This document shows, in pieces, positions 35,132 to 42,833 of a stretch of DNA of 64,000 nt. The notes under the pieces are model-generated. The model did no database searches, was not told the DNA's origin, and was given only the letters and a program-made list of their open reading frames with translations. The translations under genes and the position numbers were made by a program. The stretch spans positions 1 through 64,000 of the forward strand of contig NZ_JAVSNJ010000007.1 of the NCBI RefSeq assembly GCF_032144095.1, given 5' to 3'. How positions within the stretch are numbered: position 1 is the stretch's first letter; each line of letters starts with the position of its first letter. The stretch comes from Sphaerochaeta sp032144095. Its GTDB lineage: Bacteria; Spirochaetota; Spirochaetia; Sphaerochaetales; Sphaerochaetaceae.

Positions 35132-35160
35132 AGGGGCGTCCCAGCAAGGGCGCCTTTTTT
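35132..35160 (+). terminator. Intrinsic terminator after the TraB-family gene
   Basis: AGGGGCG pairs with CGCCTTT and leads into a T6 run, 19 bases after the stop. The 210 bases up to 35372 hold no gene; small hairpins (CCCTG/CAGGG, AGGTTT/AAACCT) are seen near the radA 3' end. Confidence 0.65.
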
Positions 35161-35372
35161 GTACTGTTTGAGCCATGGAACACTCACAAAAACCATCAGT
35201 AGGCATATCTGGAATATGGAGAGGTGCTAAGCCTCGACCTAGCATCAATGGTATCAGGTTTCCTAAAAAACCTGCAATAGTGATCACCAAGGCCCTGTTT
35301 CTCAGGGAAAACTATATTAGTTAGGGATACTTATTAAGTTAGATAAAACACAATTGAGCCTTGTCTGGCGTA

Positions 35373-36734
35373 TCAGCCAATGGTCCCACAGACACCCAAG
35401 GCCTTCTTGATGGTGTCGACTGGGTACTGCTTGAGAGTTCCTTTGCCCTTGTTGCTCTTGGGAAGCAGGACCCTCTCAAAGCCAAGCTCCGAAGCTGCCT
35501 TCTCCCGTTTTTCGGAAAAGCCCACGGTACGCACCTCTCCTGCCAGGCTGAGCTCTCCAAAGGAGACCAGGGAAGAGGGGAGGCTCACACCCTTCAGGGC
35601 TGACCACAGGGCCAGGGCCAAGGGCAGGTCAATCGATACTTCACTGAGCTTCATCCCCCCCGCCACATTCACATAGATATCCTGGTCGTTCAACCGGATC
35701 TGGGCGTGCCGCTCCAATATGGCGGCTATCCTGGTGACCCGAGCCGTATCGATCTTGTCGGAGTAGACACGGGAAAAGCCATTCTTGGAAGGCACGGTCA
35801 GGGCCTGGATCTCAACCAGAAAGGTACGGGTCCCTTCGACCACAGCCGTGTAGGCAATGCCGGCAGGGGCGCTCTGCCCTTCCCTATCGGTAATAAAGAA
35901 CGAGGAGGGGTTTGGCACTGCTGTCAGGCCCTTCTCCCCCATGTGGAAGATACCGATCTCATCAACGGAGCCAAAGCGGTTCTTCGCTGCCCTGATCAGG
36001 CGTATGCCACTTCCCACCTGGTCAAAGTACAACACGGTATCGACCAGATGCTCGATGACCTTGGGCCCAGCAAGAACCCCTTCCTTGGTGACGTGGCCTA
36101 CAAGGAAAAGAGAGATGCCCAACTGCTTGGAGATACCCACCAGCTCGGTAGAACAGAACCTGATCTGGTTGACCGAACCGGCAGGGGAGGCCACCTCCCC
36201 GCTGGACAGTGTCTGCAGGGAGTCCACCACAACCACCTGGGGTTTCATCTTCTGTAGCACGGTGACCAGTACCTCGATACGGGTGTCGCAGAAGATGGAA
36301 ATCTTTGGGAGCGAGAGCCCAAGCCTCTGGGCCCTGAGCTTGACCTGGGAAGGGGACTCCTCCCCTGATACATACAGGACCGACCGGTCGAAGGAACACT
36401 TCTCGATCATCTGCAGCATGAGGGTGGACTTGCCTATCCCAGGTTCGCCTCCAAGCAGGATGGAGGAGCCACGCATGACCCCTCCCCCCAATACACGGTC
36501 CAGTTCGGAGATACCGCTCTCATACCGAAAGCCAGGCTCGACAACGATCTCATCGAGGGAAAGGGGCTTTGTCTCAGTGGTGATCTGTGCACTCTTGCCA
36601 CCTGAAGGTTGGGCAGGGGCAACAAGCTCCTCCTCGAAGGAGTTCCAGCTGCCACAGTCGGGACAGCGTCCCAACCATTTGGTCTCTACGCGGCCACACT
36701 GGGTACAGACGAACTGCAAAGCCTTGTCTTTCAC
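35373..36734 (-). CDS. radA: DNA repair protein RadA (Sms)
   Basis: A RecA-like helicase that helps branch migration in recombinational repair. The N-terminal zinc finger CTQCGRVETKWLGRCPDCGSW-type pattern uses C10, C13, C27 and C30 (approximate). Walker A is GGEPGIGKST near 97, and the RadA-specific KNRFGSVDEIGIF lies near 254. The C-terminal 150 residues are the Lon-like domain (SVDLPLALALWSAL). Length 453 is normal. The GTG start has an AAGGAG ribosome binding site 7 bases upstream. It lies 24 bp after the peptidyl-prolyl isomerase gene and ends the parA-parB-PPIase-radA run. Confidence 0.95.
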   Translation of the reverse strand: MKDKALQFVCTQCGRVETKWLGRCPDCGSWNSFEEELVAPAQPSGGKSAQITTETKPLSLDEIVVEPGFRYESGISELDRVLGGGVMRGSSILLGGEPGIGKSTLMLQMIEKCSFDRSVLYVSGEESPSQVKLRAQRLGLSLPKISIFCDTRIEVLVTVLQKMKPQVVVVDSLQTLSSGEVASPAGSVNQIRFCSTELVGISKQLGISLFLVGHVTKEGVLAGPKVIEHLVDTVLYFDQVGSGIRLIRAAKNRFGSVDEIGIFHMGEKGLTAVPNPSSFFITDREGQSAPAGIAYTAVVEGTRTFLVEIQALTVPSKNGFSRVYSDKIDTARVTRIAAILERHAQIRLNDQDIYVNVAGGMKLSEVSIDLPLALALWSALKGVSLPSSLVSFGELSLAGEVRTVGFSEKREKAASELGFERVLLPKSNKGKGTLKQYPVDTIKKALGVCGTIG

Positions 36735-36758
36735 CGATATCTCCTTATACTGAAAACA

Positions 36759-37709
36759 TTAAAACTTAAGCAACTCTACTTCAAACACGAGATATGAGTC
36801 TGGTGGGATGACACCAGGATATCCCATTGAACCATACCCAAGGTCTGGTGGGATGATAAGGGTGCGCTTCTCACCTTTGGTCATGGTCTGTAGAGCCTCA
36901 TTCCACCCTTCAATGACCTCTCCAACGGAGAACTCTGCAGGAGAACCTCTTTTTACCGAGCTGTCAAAGATGCGTCCATCGAGCAGGGTACCGGTATAAT
37001 GTACGGTAACCATCTGTCCGAGCTTGGGGGATTTCTTGCCGTCACCCTTTTTCTCAACCACATACCGAAGGCCACTGGGAGTCTCAATTGCTTCAGGCCA
37101 GCGATTCTTCAGCTCCTGATCGAGCTTTGCCAGCTTTGAAGCATTCTTGTGTTTCGCCTTCTCTTCAGCTTCTACCACCAGGGTTGTGAATGTTTCACGT
37201 GAAACAACAAAGGCTTCTGCCTCACTTCCCTTTCTGATGATCTCCACAGAGGTGAGCTTGTCACCCTGGGCAATTGCATTAACCACATCCTGTGAATCGA
37301 GGACATGCCCGAACACCGTGTGCTTTCCATCCAACCAGGGGGTAGCCACATGGGTGATGAAGAACTGGCTTCCATTCGTTGCAGGACCCGAATTGGCCAT
37401 GGAAAGCTTTCCTGGGCCAGTATGCTTCAAAGAGTCATCAAACTCATCGGGGAATGTATACCCTGGGCCGCCTGTGCCGTTGCCCTTGGGGCATCCACCC
37501 TGGATCATGAAGTTCTCAATGACCCTGTGGAAGGTGAGCCCATCGTAGAAAGGCTTATTTTTCCCGTTCACATTCAAGGAACCTTCGACCAGGCCAACAA
37601 AGTTGGCGACGGTCATCGGGGTTTTCTTGAATTCCAAGACCAGGGTGATATCACCCTTTGTGGTATGCATGATGGCATAGAGGCCATCTGGCAGGTTCTT
37701 TGTATCCAT
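36759..37709 (-). CDS. Dual-domain peptidyl-prolyl isomerase (cyclophilin-FKBP fusion)
   Basis: Residues 1-165 are a cyclophilin domain: FHRVIENFMIQGG with the catalytic Arg, GSQFFITHVATPWLDGKHTVFG. A charged helical linker (about 175-205) leads to an FKBP domain (about 210-316): VTVHYTGTLLDGRIFDSS, EGWNEALQTMTKGEKR, PPDLGYGSMGYPGVIPPDS. Both catalyse cis-trans isomerisation of X-Pro bonds. Such cyclophilin-FKBP chimeras have been described in Treponema denticola and Flavobacterium. No signal peptide, so it is cytoplasmic. It sits between parB and radA with short gaps (20 and 24 bp). A perfect parS site lies within its coding sequence. Confidence 0.92.
   Translation of the reverse strand: MDTKNLPDGLYAIMHTTKGDITLVLEFKKTPMTVANFVGLVEGSLNVNGKNKPFYDGLTFHRVIENFMIQGGCPKGNGTGGPGYTFPDEFDDSLKHTGPGKLSMANSGPATNGSQFFITHVATPWLDGKHTVFGHVLDSQDVVNAIAQGDKLTSVEIIRKGSEAEAFVVSRETFTTLVVEAEEKAKHKNASKLAKLDQELKNRWPEAIETPSGLRYVVEKKGDGKKSPKLGQMVTVHYTGTLLDGRIFDSSVKRGSPAEFSVGEVIEGWNEALQTMTKGEKRTLIIPPDLGYGSMGYPGVIPPDSYLVFEVELLKF
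37191..37206. promoter_or_regulatory. parS centromere site inside the PPIase gene
   Basis: TGTTTCACGTGAAACA is a perfect 16/16 match to the bacterial parS consensus bound by ParB. It lies in coding sequence, in frame with the linker helix. Confidence 0.9.
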
Positions 37710-37729
37710 TCGTATCCTATCTCCTAAAA

Positions 37730-38683
37730 CTATACTTCAAACAGATCTTGGCCAGGGGCCAGTAACTGGTACAGTCGTTCCAATTCTTCGCTGGTAGTAT
37801 AGGGAATTTCCAGTCTTCCCTTCTCCAGAGAACCTTTTACCTCTACCTGAGAACCAACGGCAAGCAGGAACTTGTCCTCCACACCGATGATGTCAGGGCT
37901 TTTTGCCAAACTCTTCTTGGCACGTTTTTTCTTTTCCTGATATGCAACCCGCTTGCCCTTGTTGAACTGGGAGGCCAGCTGTTCGGTTGCCCGTACAGAG
38001 AGCTCCTTCTCCAACACGGTACGATAGAGGATCTCCCTATCTGCAGGATTGACCACTGACAAGAGTGCCCTTGCCTGCCCGGCGGTAAACTTTCCCGAAA
38101 GCAAATCTTGCTGCATGGTACCGGTCAACTGGAGCAACCGTATGCTGTTGCTGATCGTTGACCTATTCTTGCCAACCCTTGTTGCCAATTCCTCCTGGGT
38201 TATCCCTGCTTCCTGGATAAGATAGGCATAAGCCTTGGCTTCTTCAATAGGATTGAGGTTTTCCCGCTGGATATTTTCGATAAGGGAGACCTCAAGCCTC
38301 TGCATATCGGAGAAATCCTTCACAAGGACAGGTATCGTCTCCAATCCAGCAAGCTTGGAGGCCCGGTAGCGACGCTCTCCCGCAACAATGCTGTATTCAC
38401 CAGGGGCTATCTCCTCGACAAGGATGGGTTGCAGCACCCCCTGGGTCTTGATGGACTCGGAAAGCTCCTTAAGGCTGGCTTCATTGAATTCCTTACGTGG
38501 CTGGCGGGGGTTAGCCCTGACATTTGCCAGAGGCACCTGCAGGACAGAGAGCCCTTCCTGCCTTGCGGTATCCTTAGGGGGGATGCCCAGAGCATTTTCC
38601 AAGACGGAGTCAAAAGAGTAGTCTTGCATCAAAGAACCGATACCTTTGCCTAATCCATGTTTTTTACTTAAGTTTTCCGACAC
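37730..38683 (-). CDS. parB: Chromosome partitioning protein ParB
   Basis: A parS-binding CTP-dependent clamp for chromosome segregation. I start it at the GTG at 38683, nine bases after AGGAGG; the upstream TTG would sit on the ribosome binding site. The 317-residue protein has the GERRYRASKLAGL CTP-binding box near 103-115, a helix-turn-helix (TQEELATRVGKNRSTISNSI, about 160-179), and a C-terminal dimerisation domain ending YQLLAPGQDLFEV. It overlaps the parA end by 20 bases. Its target sites lie in this window at 37191, 39797, 39881 and 39941. Confidence 0.95.
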   Translation of the reverse strand: MSENLSKKHGLGKGIGSLMQDYSFDSVLENALGIPPKDTARQEGLSVLQVPLANVRANPRQPRKEFNEASLKELSESIKTQGVLQPILVEEIAPGEYSIVAGERRYRASKLAGLETIPVLVKDFSDMQRLEVSLIENIQRENLNPIEEAKAYAYLIQEAGITQEELATRVGKNRSTISNSIRLLQLTGTMQQDLLSGKFTAGQARALLSVVNPADREILYRTVLEKELSVRATEQLASQFNKGKRVAYQEKKKRAKKSLAKSPDIIGVEDKFLLAVGSQVEVKGSLEKGRLEIPYTTSEELERLYQLLAPGQDLFEV

Positions 38684-39434
38684 GTTTTTCAACCTCCTTG
38701 GCTAAAGAACCATATGCCTTGGCCCCGTTACTCCTCCCATCATAGATATTGATGGGTAGCCCATGGGAAGGGGCTTCTGCAAGCCGGATACTCCTGGGGA
38801 TGATAGTGGAGAAGATCAGGTCAGGAAAATATGAGGAAACATCATCAACAACCTCGGTCGTCAGCTTTGTCCGTTTGATGAACATGGTGAAAAGGATCCC
38901 AAGGATCTTCAGGTCGGGGTTCAATGACTTCTTGATATTCCCAATCGTCCTCATCAGGAGGTTAAGCCCTTCCATTGCATAGTATTCGCACTGCATGGGG
39001 ATGATCACATACTGGGCCCAGGTCATCGCATTGACGGTTACCAGCCCCAAGGATGGGGGACAATCCCCTAGGATATAGTCCCAACTGTCATCCAGCGATT
39101 CCAAAGCCCTTTTCAGGAACAGTTCCCTCTCATACTGGGCTACCAATTCAATGTTGAGTCCAGCCATATGGATGTTGCTCGGGATGATAAACAGGTTATC
39201 AACCAGGGTCTTTTGGCAAGCATCCTGAGCCGAACACTTTCCTGCAATGACTTCGTACATCCCAAGCCCCCGACCATCGGAACCAATTCCGCTGGTGAGG
39301 TTACCCTGTGAATCAAGGTCGAGGATAAGGACTTTTTTTCCCATCTGAGCCAATGCAGAACCAAGGTTAACAACGGTGGTGGTCTTCCCAACTCCGCCTT
39401 TCTGGTTCAAAAAGATGATTTTTTTCACACTCAT
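38664..39434 (-). CDS. parA: Chromosome partitioning ATPase ParA (Soj)
   Basis: A deviant-Walker ATPase that binds DNA nonspecifically and moves ParB-parS complexes. The motif KGGVGKTT is at residues 12-19, with VLILDLDSQGNLT (Walker A') near 34 and DYILGDCPPSLG (Walker B) near 118. Length 256 is the usual chromosomal Soj size without an N-terminal DNA-binding domain. It heads the parA-parB-PPIase-radA run. The promoter has its -10 only 6 bases before the ATG and no Shine-Dalgarno sequence, indicating a leaderless transcript. Confidence 0.95.
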   Translation of the reverse strand: MSVKKIIFLNQKGGVGKTTTVVNLGSALAQMGKKVLILDLDSQGNLTSGIGSDGRGLGMYEVIAGKCSAQDACQKTLVDNLFIIPSNIHMAGLNIELVAQYERELFLKRALESLDDSWDYILGDCPPSLGLVTVNAMTWAQYVIIPMQCEYYAMEGLNLLMRTIGNIKKSLNPDLKILGILFTMFIKRTKLTTEVVDDVSSYFPDLIFSTIIPRSIRLAEAPSHGLPINIYDGRSNGAKAYGSLAKEVEKRVGKLK

Positions 39435-39440
39435 GTTCCT

Positions 39441-39469
39441 ACTATACGGAAATTTGCATCACTTGTCAC
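39441..39469 (-). promoter_or_regulatory. parA operon promoter, leaderless
   Basis: On the minus strand GTGACA (39469-39464), 17-bp spacer, TATAGT (39446-39441), 6 nt to the ATG. Both hexamers match consensus at 5 of 6 positions. Confidence 0.75.
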
Positions 39470-39486
39470 CTAAAAAGGCTAACTCC

Positions 39487-39515
39487 TTGACCCTTAGGTC
39501 CTGCTATTGTATCTT
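39487..39515 (+). promoter_or_regulatory. nfu promoter
   Basis: TTGACC, 17-bp spacer, TATCTT, giving a leader of about 20 nt that carries a GGAGG before the ATG at 39542. Confidence 0.6.
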
Positions 39516-39541
39516 TAACCTATCCGATGGAGGAAAACTAC

Positions 39542-39769
39542 ATGGAAGATAAAGTCAAAAGAGCAATTGAGGACATTAGGCCCTCTTTGCAAAATGACGG
39601 AGGCGATATCGAATTCATCAGCTTGACGGGAAATGACGTCACAGTGCGTCTTAAGGGTGCTTGTGCTGGCTGCCCAATGTCCCAGATGACACTCAAGAAT
39701 GGTGTTGAACGATATCTCAAGAACTTCGTCGATCCTAAAATTACCGTTATAAACGGCACCGAAGCCTAA
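39542..39769 (+). CDS. NifU-like Fe-S scaffold domain protein
   Basis: A 75-residue single-domain Nfu protein. The cluster-binding motif CAGCP (CxxC) lies near residue 40, followed by MSQMTLKNGVERYLK, and the N-terminus IRPSLQNDGGDIEFI is characteristic. Such proteins carry and deliver [4Fe-4S] or [2Fe-2S] clusters to client enzymes. I prefer the ATG at 39542, with GGAGG eight bases upstream; an ATG at 39527 would overlap that site. It is a monocistronic gene between two promoters and a terminator that also contains a parS site. Confidence 0.88.
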   Translation: MEDKVKRAIEDIRPSLQNDGGDIEFISLTGNDVTVRLKGACAGCPMSQMTLKNGVERYLKNFVDPKITVINGTEA

Positions 39770-39792
39770 AGCTCATACTGTTTATACAACTC

Positions 39793-39831
39793 AAACGTTT
39801 CACGTGAAACCAATCCGTGAAACGTTTTTTT
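39793..39831 (+). terminator. nfu terminator containing a parS site
   Basis: A 12-bp perfect stem AAACGTTTCACG / CGTGAAACGTTT (39793-39804, 39816-39827) with an 11-nt loop is followed by a T tract. The 5' arm and loop contain the complete parS core at 39797-39810. Confidence 0.8.
39797..39810. promoter_or_regulatory. parS site 1 of the intergenic cluster
   Basis: GTTTCACGTGAAAC, a perfect 14-bp core palindrome; with flanks 14 of 16 consensus positions match. It sits inside the nfu terminator hairpin. Confidence 0.88.
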
Positions 39832-39880
39832 ATGCCCAGATCCTTTTGTCACCCAGGGGCAAGATTACATTGCTGCCTAT

Positions 39881-39894
39881 GTTTCACGTGAAAC
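39881..39894. promoter_or_regulatory. parS site 2 of the intergenic cluster
   Basis: GTTTCACGTGAAAC, preceded by T and followed by T (15 of 16 consensus positions). Confidence 0.9.
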
Positions 39895-39940
39895 TTGTCT
39901 CCTCAAAGCCTTAAGCCTCACTACCCTCAGCACCCCCCAT

Positions 39941-39954
39941 GTTTCACGTGAAAC
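39941..39954. promoter_or_regulatory. parS site 3 of the intergenic cluster
   Basis: GTTTCACGTGAAAC, preceded by T and followed by C (15 of 16 consensus positions). It lies exactly 60 bp from site 2. Confidence 0.9.
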
Positions 39955-40220
39955 CCAAGACACTCTTTCAACACCCACTTACTCAAACCTACAAGTTTTC
40001 AGAAAACCTCAACAAGATGTGGACGATCTTGAGATGGGAATATGCCCACTATGTTCAACCTATCAAGCATGTCTAAACAAAGTGGTTGGTTTTTTCACTT
40101 TTTTTTTAAGGATTTTCCAAAAGCGCTAAAAACTGCATCCCAATGCATAGAATGCAGGTTTTTTAGAGGTGTTTCTATATAACGATACAGATTTGTTTGG
40201 ATATTTTGTCTTGCTTTTAG

Positions 40221-40256
40221 GCAAAAAGAAAGGCCGTTCCAAGAGAGGAACGGCCC
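40221..40256 (-). terminator. gyrA terminator
   Basis: On the minus strand GGCCGTTCC-TCTCTT-GGAACGGCC is followed by TTTCTTTTT, 26 bases after the gyrA stop. Confidence 0.9.
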
Positions 40257-40281
40257 GAGTCAAACTACTATACAAATGTTT

Positions 40282-42819
40282 TTAATCTACGTCAGAAGGA
40301 GATTCTTCCACCTCTTCCTGTTCCATTACTGGTACTACACCCTCCAGAAGTTCATCTTCCAGCTCATCCTCGTCATCGCCTTCGTCGCCAGTGGCTGCGA
40401 TGGCTACGATGGAGTCTTTCTTGCCCTTCATCGTGACAACCCGCACACCACTTGCATTCCGGCCCTGTACCGAGATGTTCTTCACATGGACGCGTAGGGT
40501 CTGGCCCATCAGGGTAACACAGACAACATCATTCTCATCGTTGACAGCCAAAGCCCCAACAATGAAATCAGCCTTTCCACCGAGACGGTAGATCCTCTGG
40601 CCCTGTGTTCCACGTCCATGGGGGGTGAAACTGTCGAAGGTAACCTGCTTGCCCTGACCATTTTCGGTAACCATCAGGATCCGCTTGGCCTCATCGACCT
40701 TCAGCAGCCCGGCTACCTCATCATCATCAAGCAACCTGATACCCCTCACACCACGGGAGGCTCGTCCCATTGCCCTGATATCTGCCTGGGCAAACCGGAG
40801 ACCCCGTCCCTTTCTGGTGATGAGCATACACTCATCGCCTTCCTGGACCAACTCGCTGTGCAGCAGCTCATCCCCTTCATCAAGGAAGATGGCAATGATG
40901 CCGCGCACCCTTGCATTGCGGAAGTTGGAGAGCGATACCTTCTTCACAACGCCTTTTCGTGTGGCCATCATGATGTACTGGTCCTCGCTGAAATCCTTGA
41001 AGTTGATGATCGAGGTGATCCTCTCTGTCGTCTCCAGCTGCAGGATATTCTTTACGCTGGTGCCCTTGGCATTCTTTGATGCCTGTGGGATGTCGAAGAC
41101 CTTGGTAAAGTAGCCCTTTCCAGCATTGGTGACGAACAGCACATACTCATGGGTGGAGGCAACAAACATGTGGTCGATGAAGTCACCATCCTGTAGCTTG
41201 GCTGTCTTCGTTCCCTTGCCGGCCCTTCCATGGGTGTCATACTCTTCGGTCGGGATGCGCTTTGCAAATCCCTTGTTGCTGATCAGCACAACGACTTCCT
41301 CATTCTTGATGAAGTCTTCCATGGTGCTCTGCCCGATCTCCTCACGGATGATCTTGGTAAGGCGGCGATCCTTAGGTACAAGGGAGGCAGGCAGCGAGCG
41401 AACTTCGGTTTCCACAACCTTGAGGATCTTTACCGGGTCTGCAAGCAGTTCCTGGTAATAGGAGATCTTCTGTTCAAGCTCCGCCAACTCATCCAGAATC
41501 TTGAAGGACTCCAGATGGCTCAAGCGTCCCAGCTTCATGTCGATGATGGCCTGGGCCTGAATCATATCAAGGCCAAAGCGGACAATGAGGTGCTCTGCAG
41601 CAATCGTGTTGTCCTGGGACTCCTTGATGATGCGTATCACTTCGTCGATGTTGTCCAGACCAATCTTCAGACCGCGTAGGATATGGGCCCTCTCCTGGGC
41701 CTTTCTCAAATCATATCGGGTCCTGCGGGTCACAACCTCCTGGCGATGCTCGATGTAATGGACGAGCATATCCTTGAGGGTGAGCAGCTGGGGCCTTCCA
41801 TTGACCAGGGCAAGGTTATTCACATTGAAGTTGGTCTGAAGGGCTGTACGGGCGAAGAGCTGGTTGAGGACAACCATCGGCTCACTTCCCATCTTCAGCT
41901 CGACTACAACACGAATACCCTTTCGGTCTGACTCGTCCCTGACTACAGAGATGGAGGGAATTACCGCATCCTTTCTGAGGTCGTCGATCTTCTTGACCAG
42001 ATCGGCCTTGTTTACCTGGTAGGGGATCTCAGTGAAGATCAGGTGGTCCTGACCGCGATCATTTGTCTCGATCTCATAGCAGGAGCGCATGATGATCTTA
42101 CCCTTACCGGTGGTAAAGGCATCCTTGATGCCCTGCATGCCACAGATAACTGCGCCAGAGGGGAAGTCTGGGCCCTTGATATGCTCTTCCATCAGCTCAT
42201 CGATGGTGATGTCCGGGTTCTCAATGACCGCACAGACTGCGTCACAGATCTCCTGCAGGTTGTGGGGGGCCATGTTGGTGGCCATCCCGACTGCGATACC
42301 GCTGCTTCCATTTGCAAGCAGGAAAGGAAACGAACCAGGGAGGACCGTCGGCTCTTCCAGGGACTCGTCGTAGTTGGGGCCGAAATCCACCGTCTCCTTC
42401 TGGAGGTCCACCAGCATCTCTTCACCGATGCGGCTCATCTTGACTTCTGTGTAACGCATCGCTGCAGCAGGGTCGCCGTCGATGGAACCGAAGTTACCCT
42501 GAGGGGTAACCACAGGATATCTCAAGGAGAAATCCTGGGCCAACCGAACCAGGGCATCGTAGACAGATCCGTCACCGTGGGGATGGTACTTACCCAAAAC
42601 GTCACCAACGATACGTGCACTCTTCTTATAGCTGGAGTTGGCCTTGATGCCCATCTCAAACATGTCATACAAAATTCGCCTGTGCACAGGCTTGAGCCCA
42701 TCGCGTACATCAGGCAGAGCTCTACTAACAATTACGGACATGGCGTAGTTGAGGTACGAGGTTCGCATCTCCTTGGACACATCCACTGCAATTATTCTGC
42801 TTTCGTTTGCTTCTTCCAC
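40282..42819 (-). CDS. gyrA: DNA gyrase subunit A
   Basis: The breakage-reunion subunit of gyrase, introducing negative supercoils with GyrB. At 845 residues it has the N-terminal winged-helix/tower region with the catalytic tyrosine in AAAMRYTEVKMS (about 126), and six beta-pinwheel blades at the C-terminus including the GyrA box GRAGKGTK (about 535). The quinolone region reads HPHGDGSVYD, with Gly where E. coli has Ser-83. The acidic tail is rich in Glu and Asp. The GTG start has AAGGA 7 bases upstream and lies 14 bp after gyrB, so the two form an operon. Confidence 0.97.
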   Translation of the reverse strand: MEEANESRIIAVDVSKEMRTSYLNYAMSVIVSRALPDVRDGLKPVHRRILYDMFEMGIKANSSYKKSARIVGDVLGKYHPHGDGSVYDALVRLAQDFSLRYPVVTPQGNFGSIDGDPAAAMRYTEVKMSRIGEEMLVDLQKETVDFGPNYDESLEEPTVLPGSFPFLLANGSSGIAVGMATNMAPHNLQEICDAVCAVIENPDITIDELMEEHIKGPDFPSGAVICGMQGIKDAFTTGKGKIIMRSCYEIETNDRGQDHLIFTEIPYQVNKADLVKKIDDLRKDAVIPSISVVRDESDRKGIRVVVELKMGSEPMVVLNQLFARTALQTNFNVNNLALVNGRPQLLTLKDMLVHYIEHRQEVVTRRTRYDLRKAQERAHILRGLKIGLDNIDEVIRIIKESQDNTIAAEHLIVRFGLDMIQAQAIIDMKLGRLSHLESFKILDELAELEQKISYYQELLADPVKILKVVETEVRSLPASLVPKDRRLTKIIREEIGQSTMEDFIKNEEVVVLISNKGFAKRIPTEEYDTHGRAGKGTKTAKLQDGDFIDHMFVASTHEYVLFVTNAGKGYFTKVFDIPQASKNAKGTSVKNILQLETTERITSIINFKDFSEDQYIMMATRKGVVKKVSLSNFRNARVRGIIAIFLDEGDELLHSELVQEGDECMLITRKGRGLRFAQADIRAMGRASRGVRGIRLLDDDEVAGLLKVDEAKRILMVTENGQGKQVTFDSFTPHGRGTQGQRIYRLGGKADFIVGALAVNDENDVVCVTLMGQTLRVHVKNISVQGRNASGVRVVTMKGKKDSIVAIAATGDEGDDEDELEDELLEGVVPVMEQEEVEESPSDVD

Positions 42820-42833
42820 AATACTATCCTTTC

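Larger units (their letters stand above)
39770..40281. other. Centromere-like intergenic region between nfu and gyrA
   Basis: No gene is visible in these 512 bases between two convergent genes. It holds three parS cores in the first 190 bases, the nfu terminator at one end and the gyrA terminator at the other. The rest is AT-rich, with a small hairpin CAAGAT/ATCTTG near 40012 and a terminator-like hairpin CTGCAT/ATGCAG (40133-40157) followed by T6. It would be a mostly untranscribed landing pad for ParB. Confidence 0.75.

Noticed and set aside
37191..39954. GTTTCACGTGAAAC sites as a CRISPR-like or transposon repeat
   Set aside because: They are palindromic, irregularly spaced and identical to the parS consensus next to parAB; no spacers or transposase.
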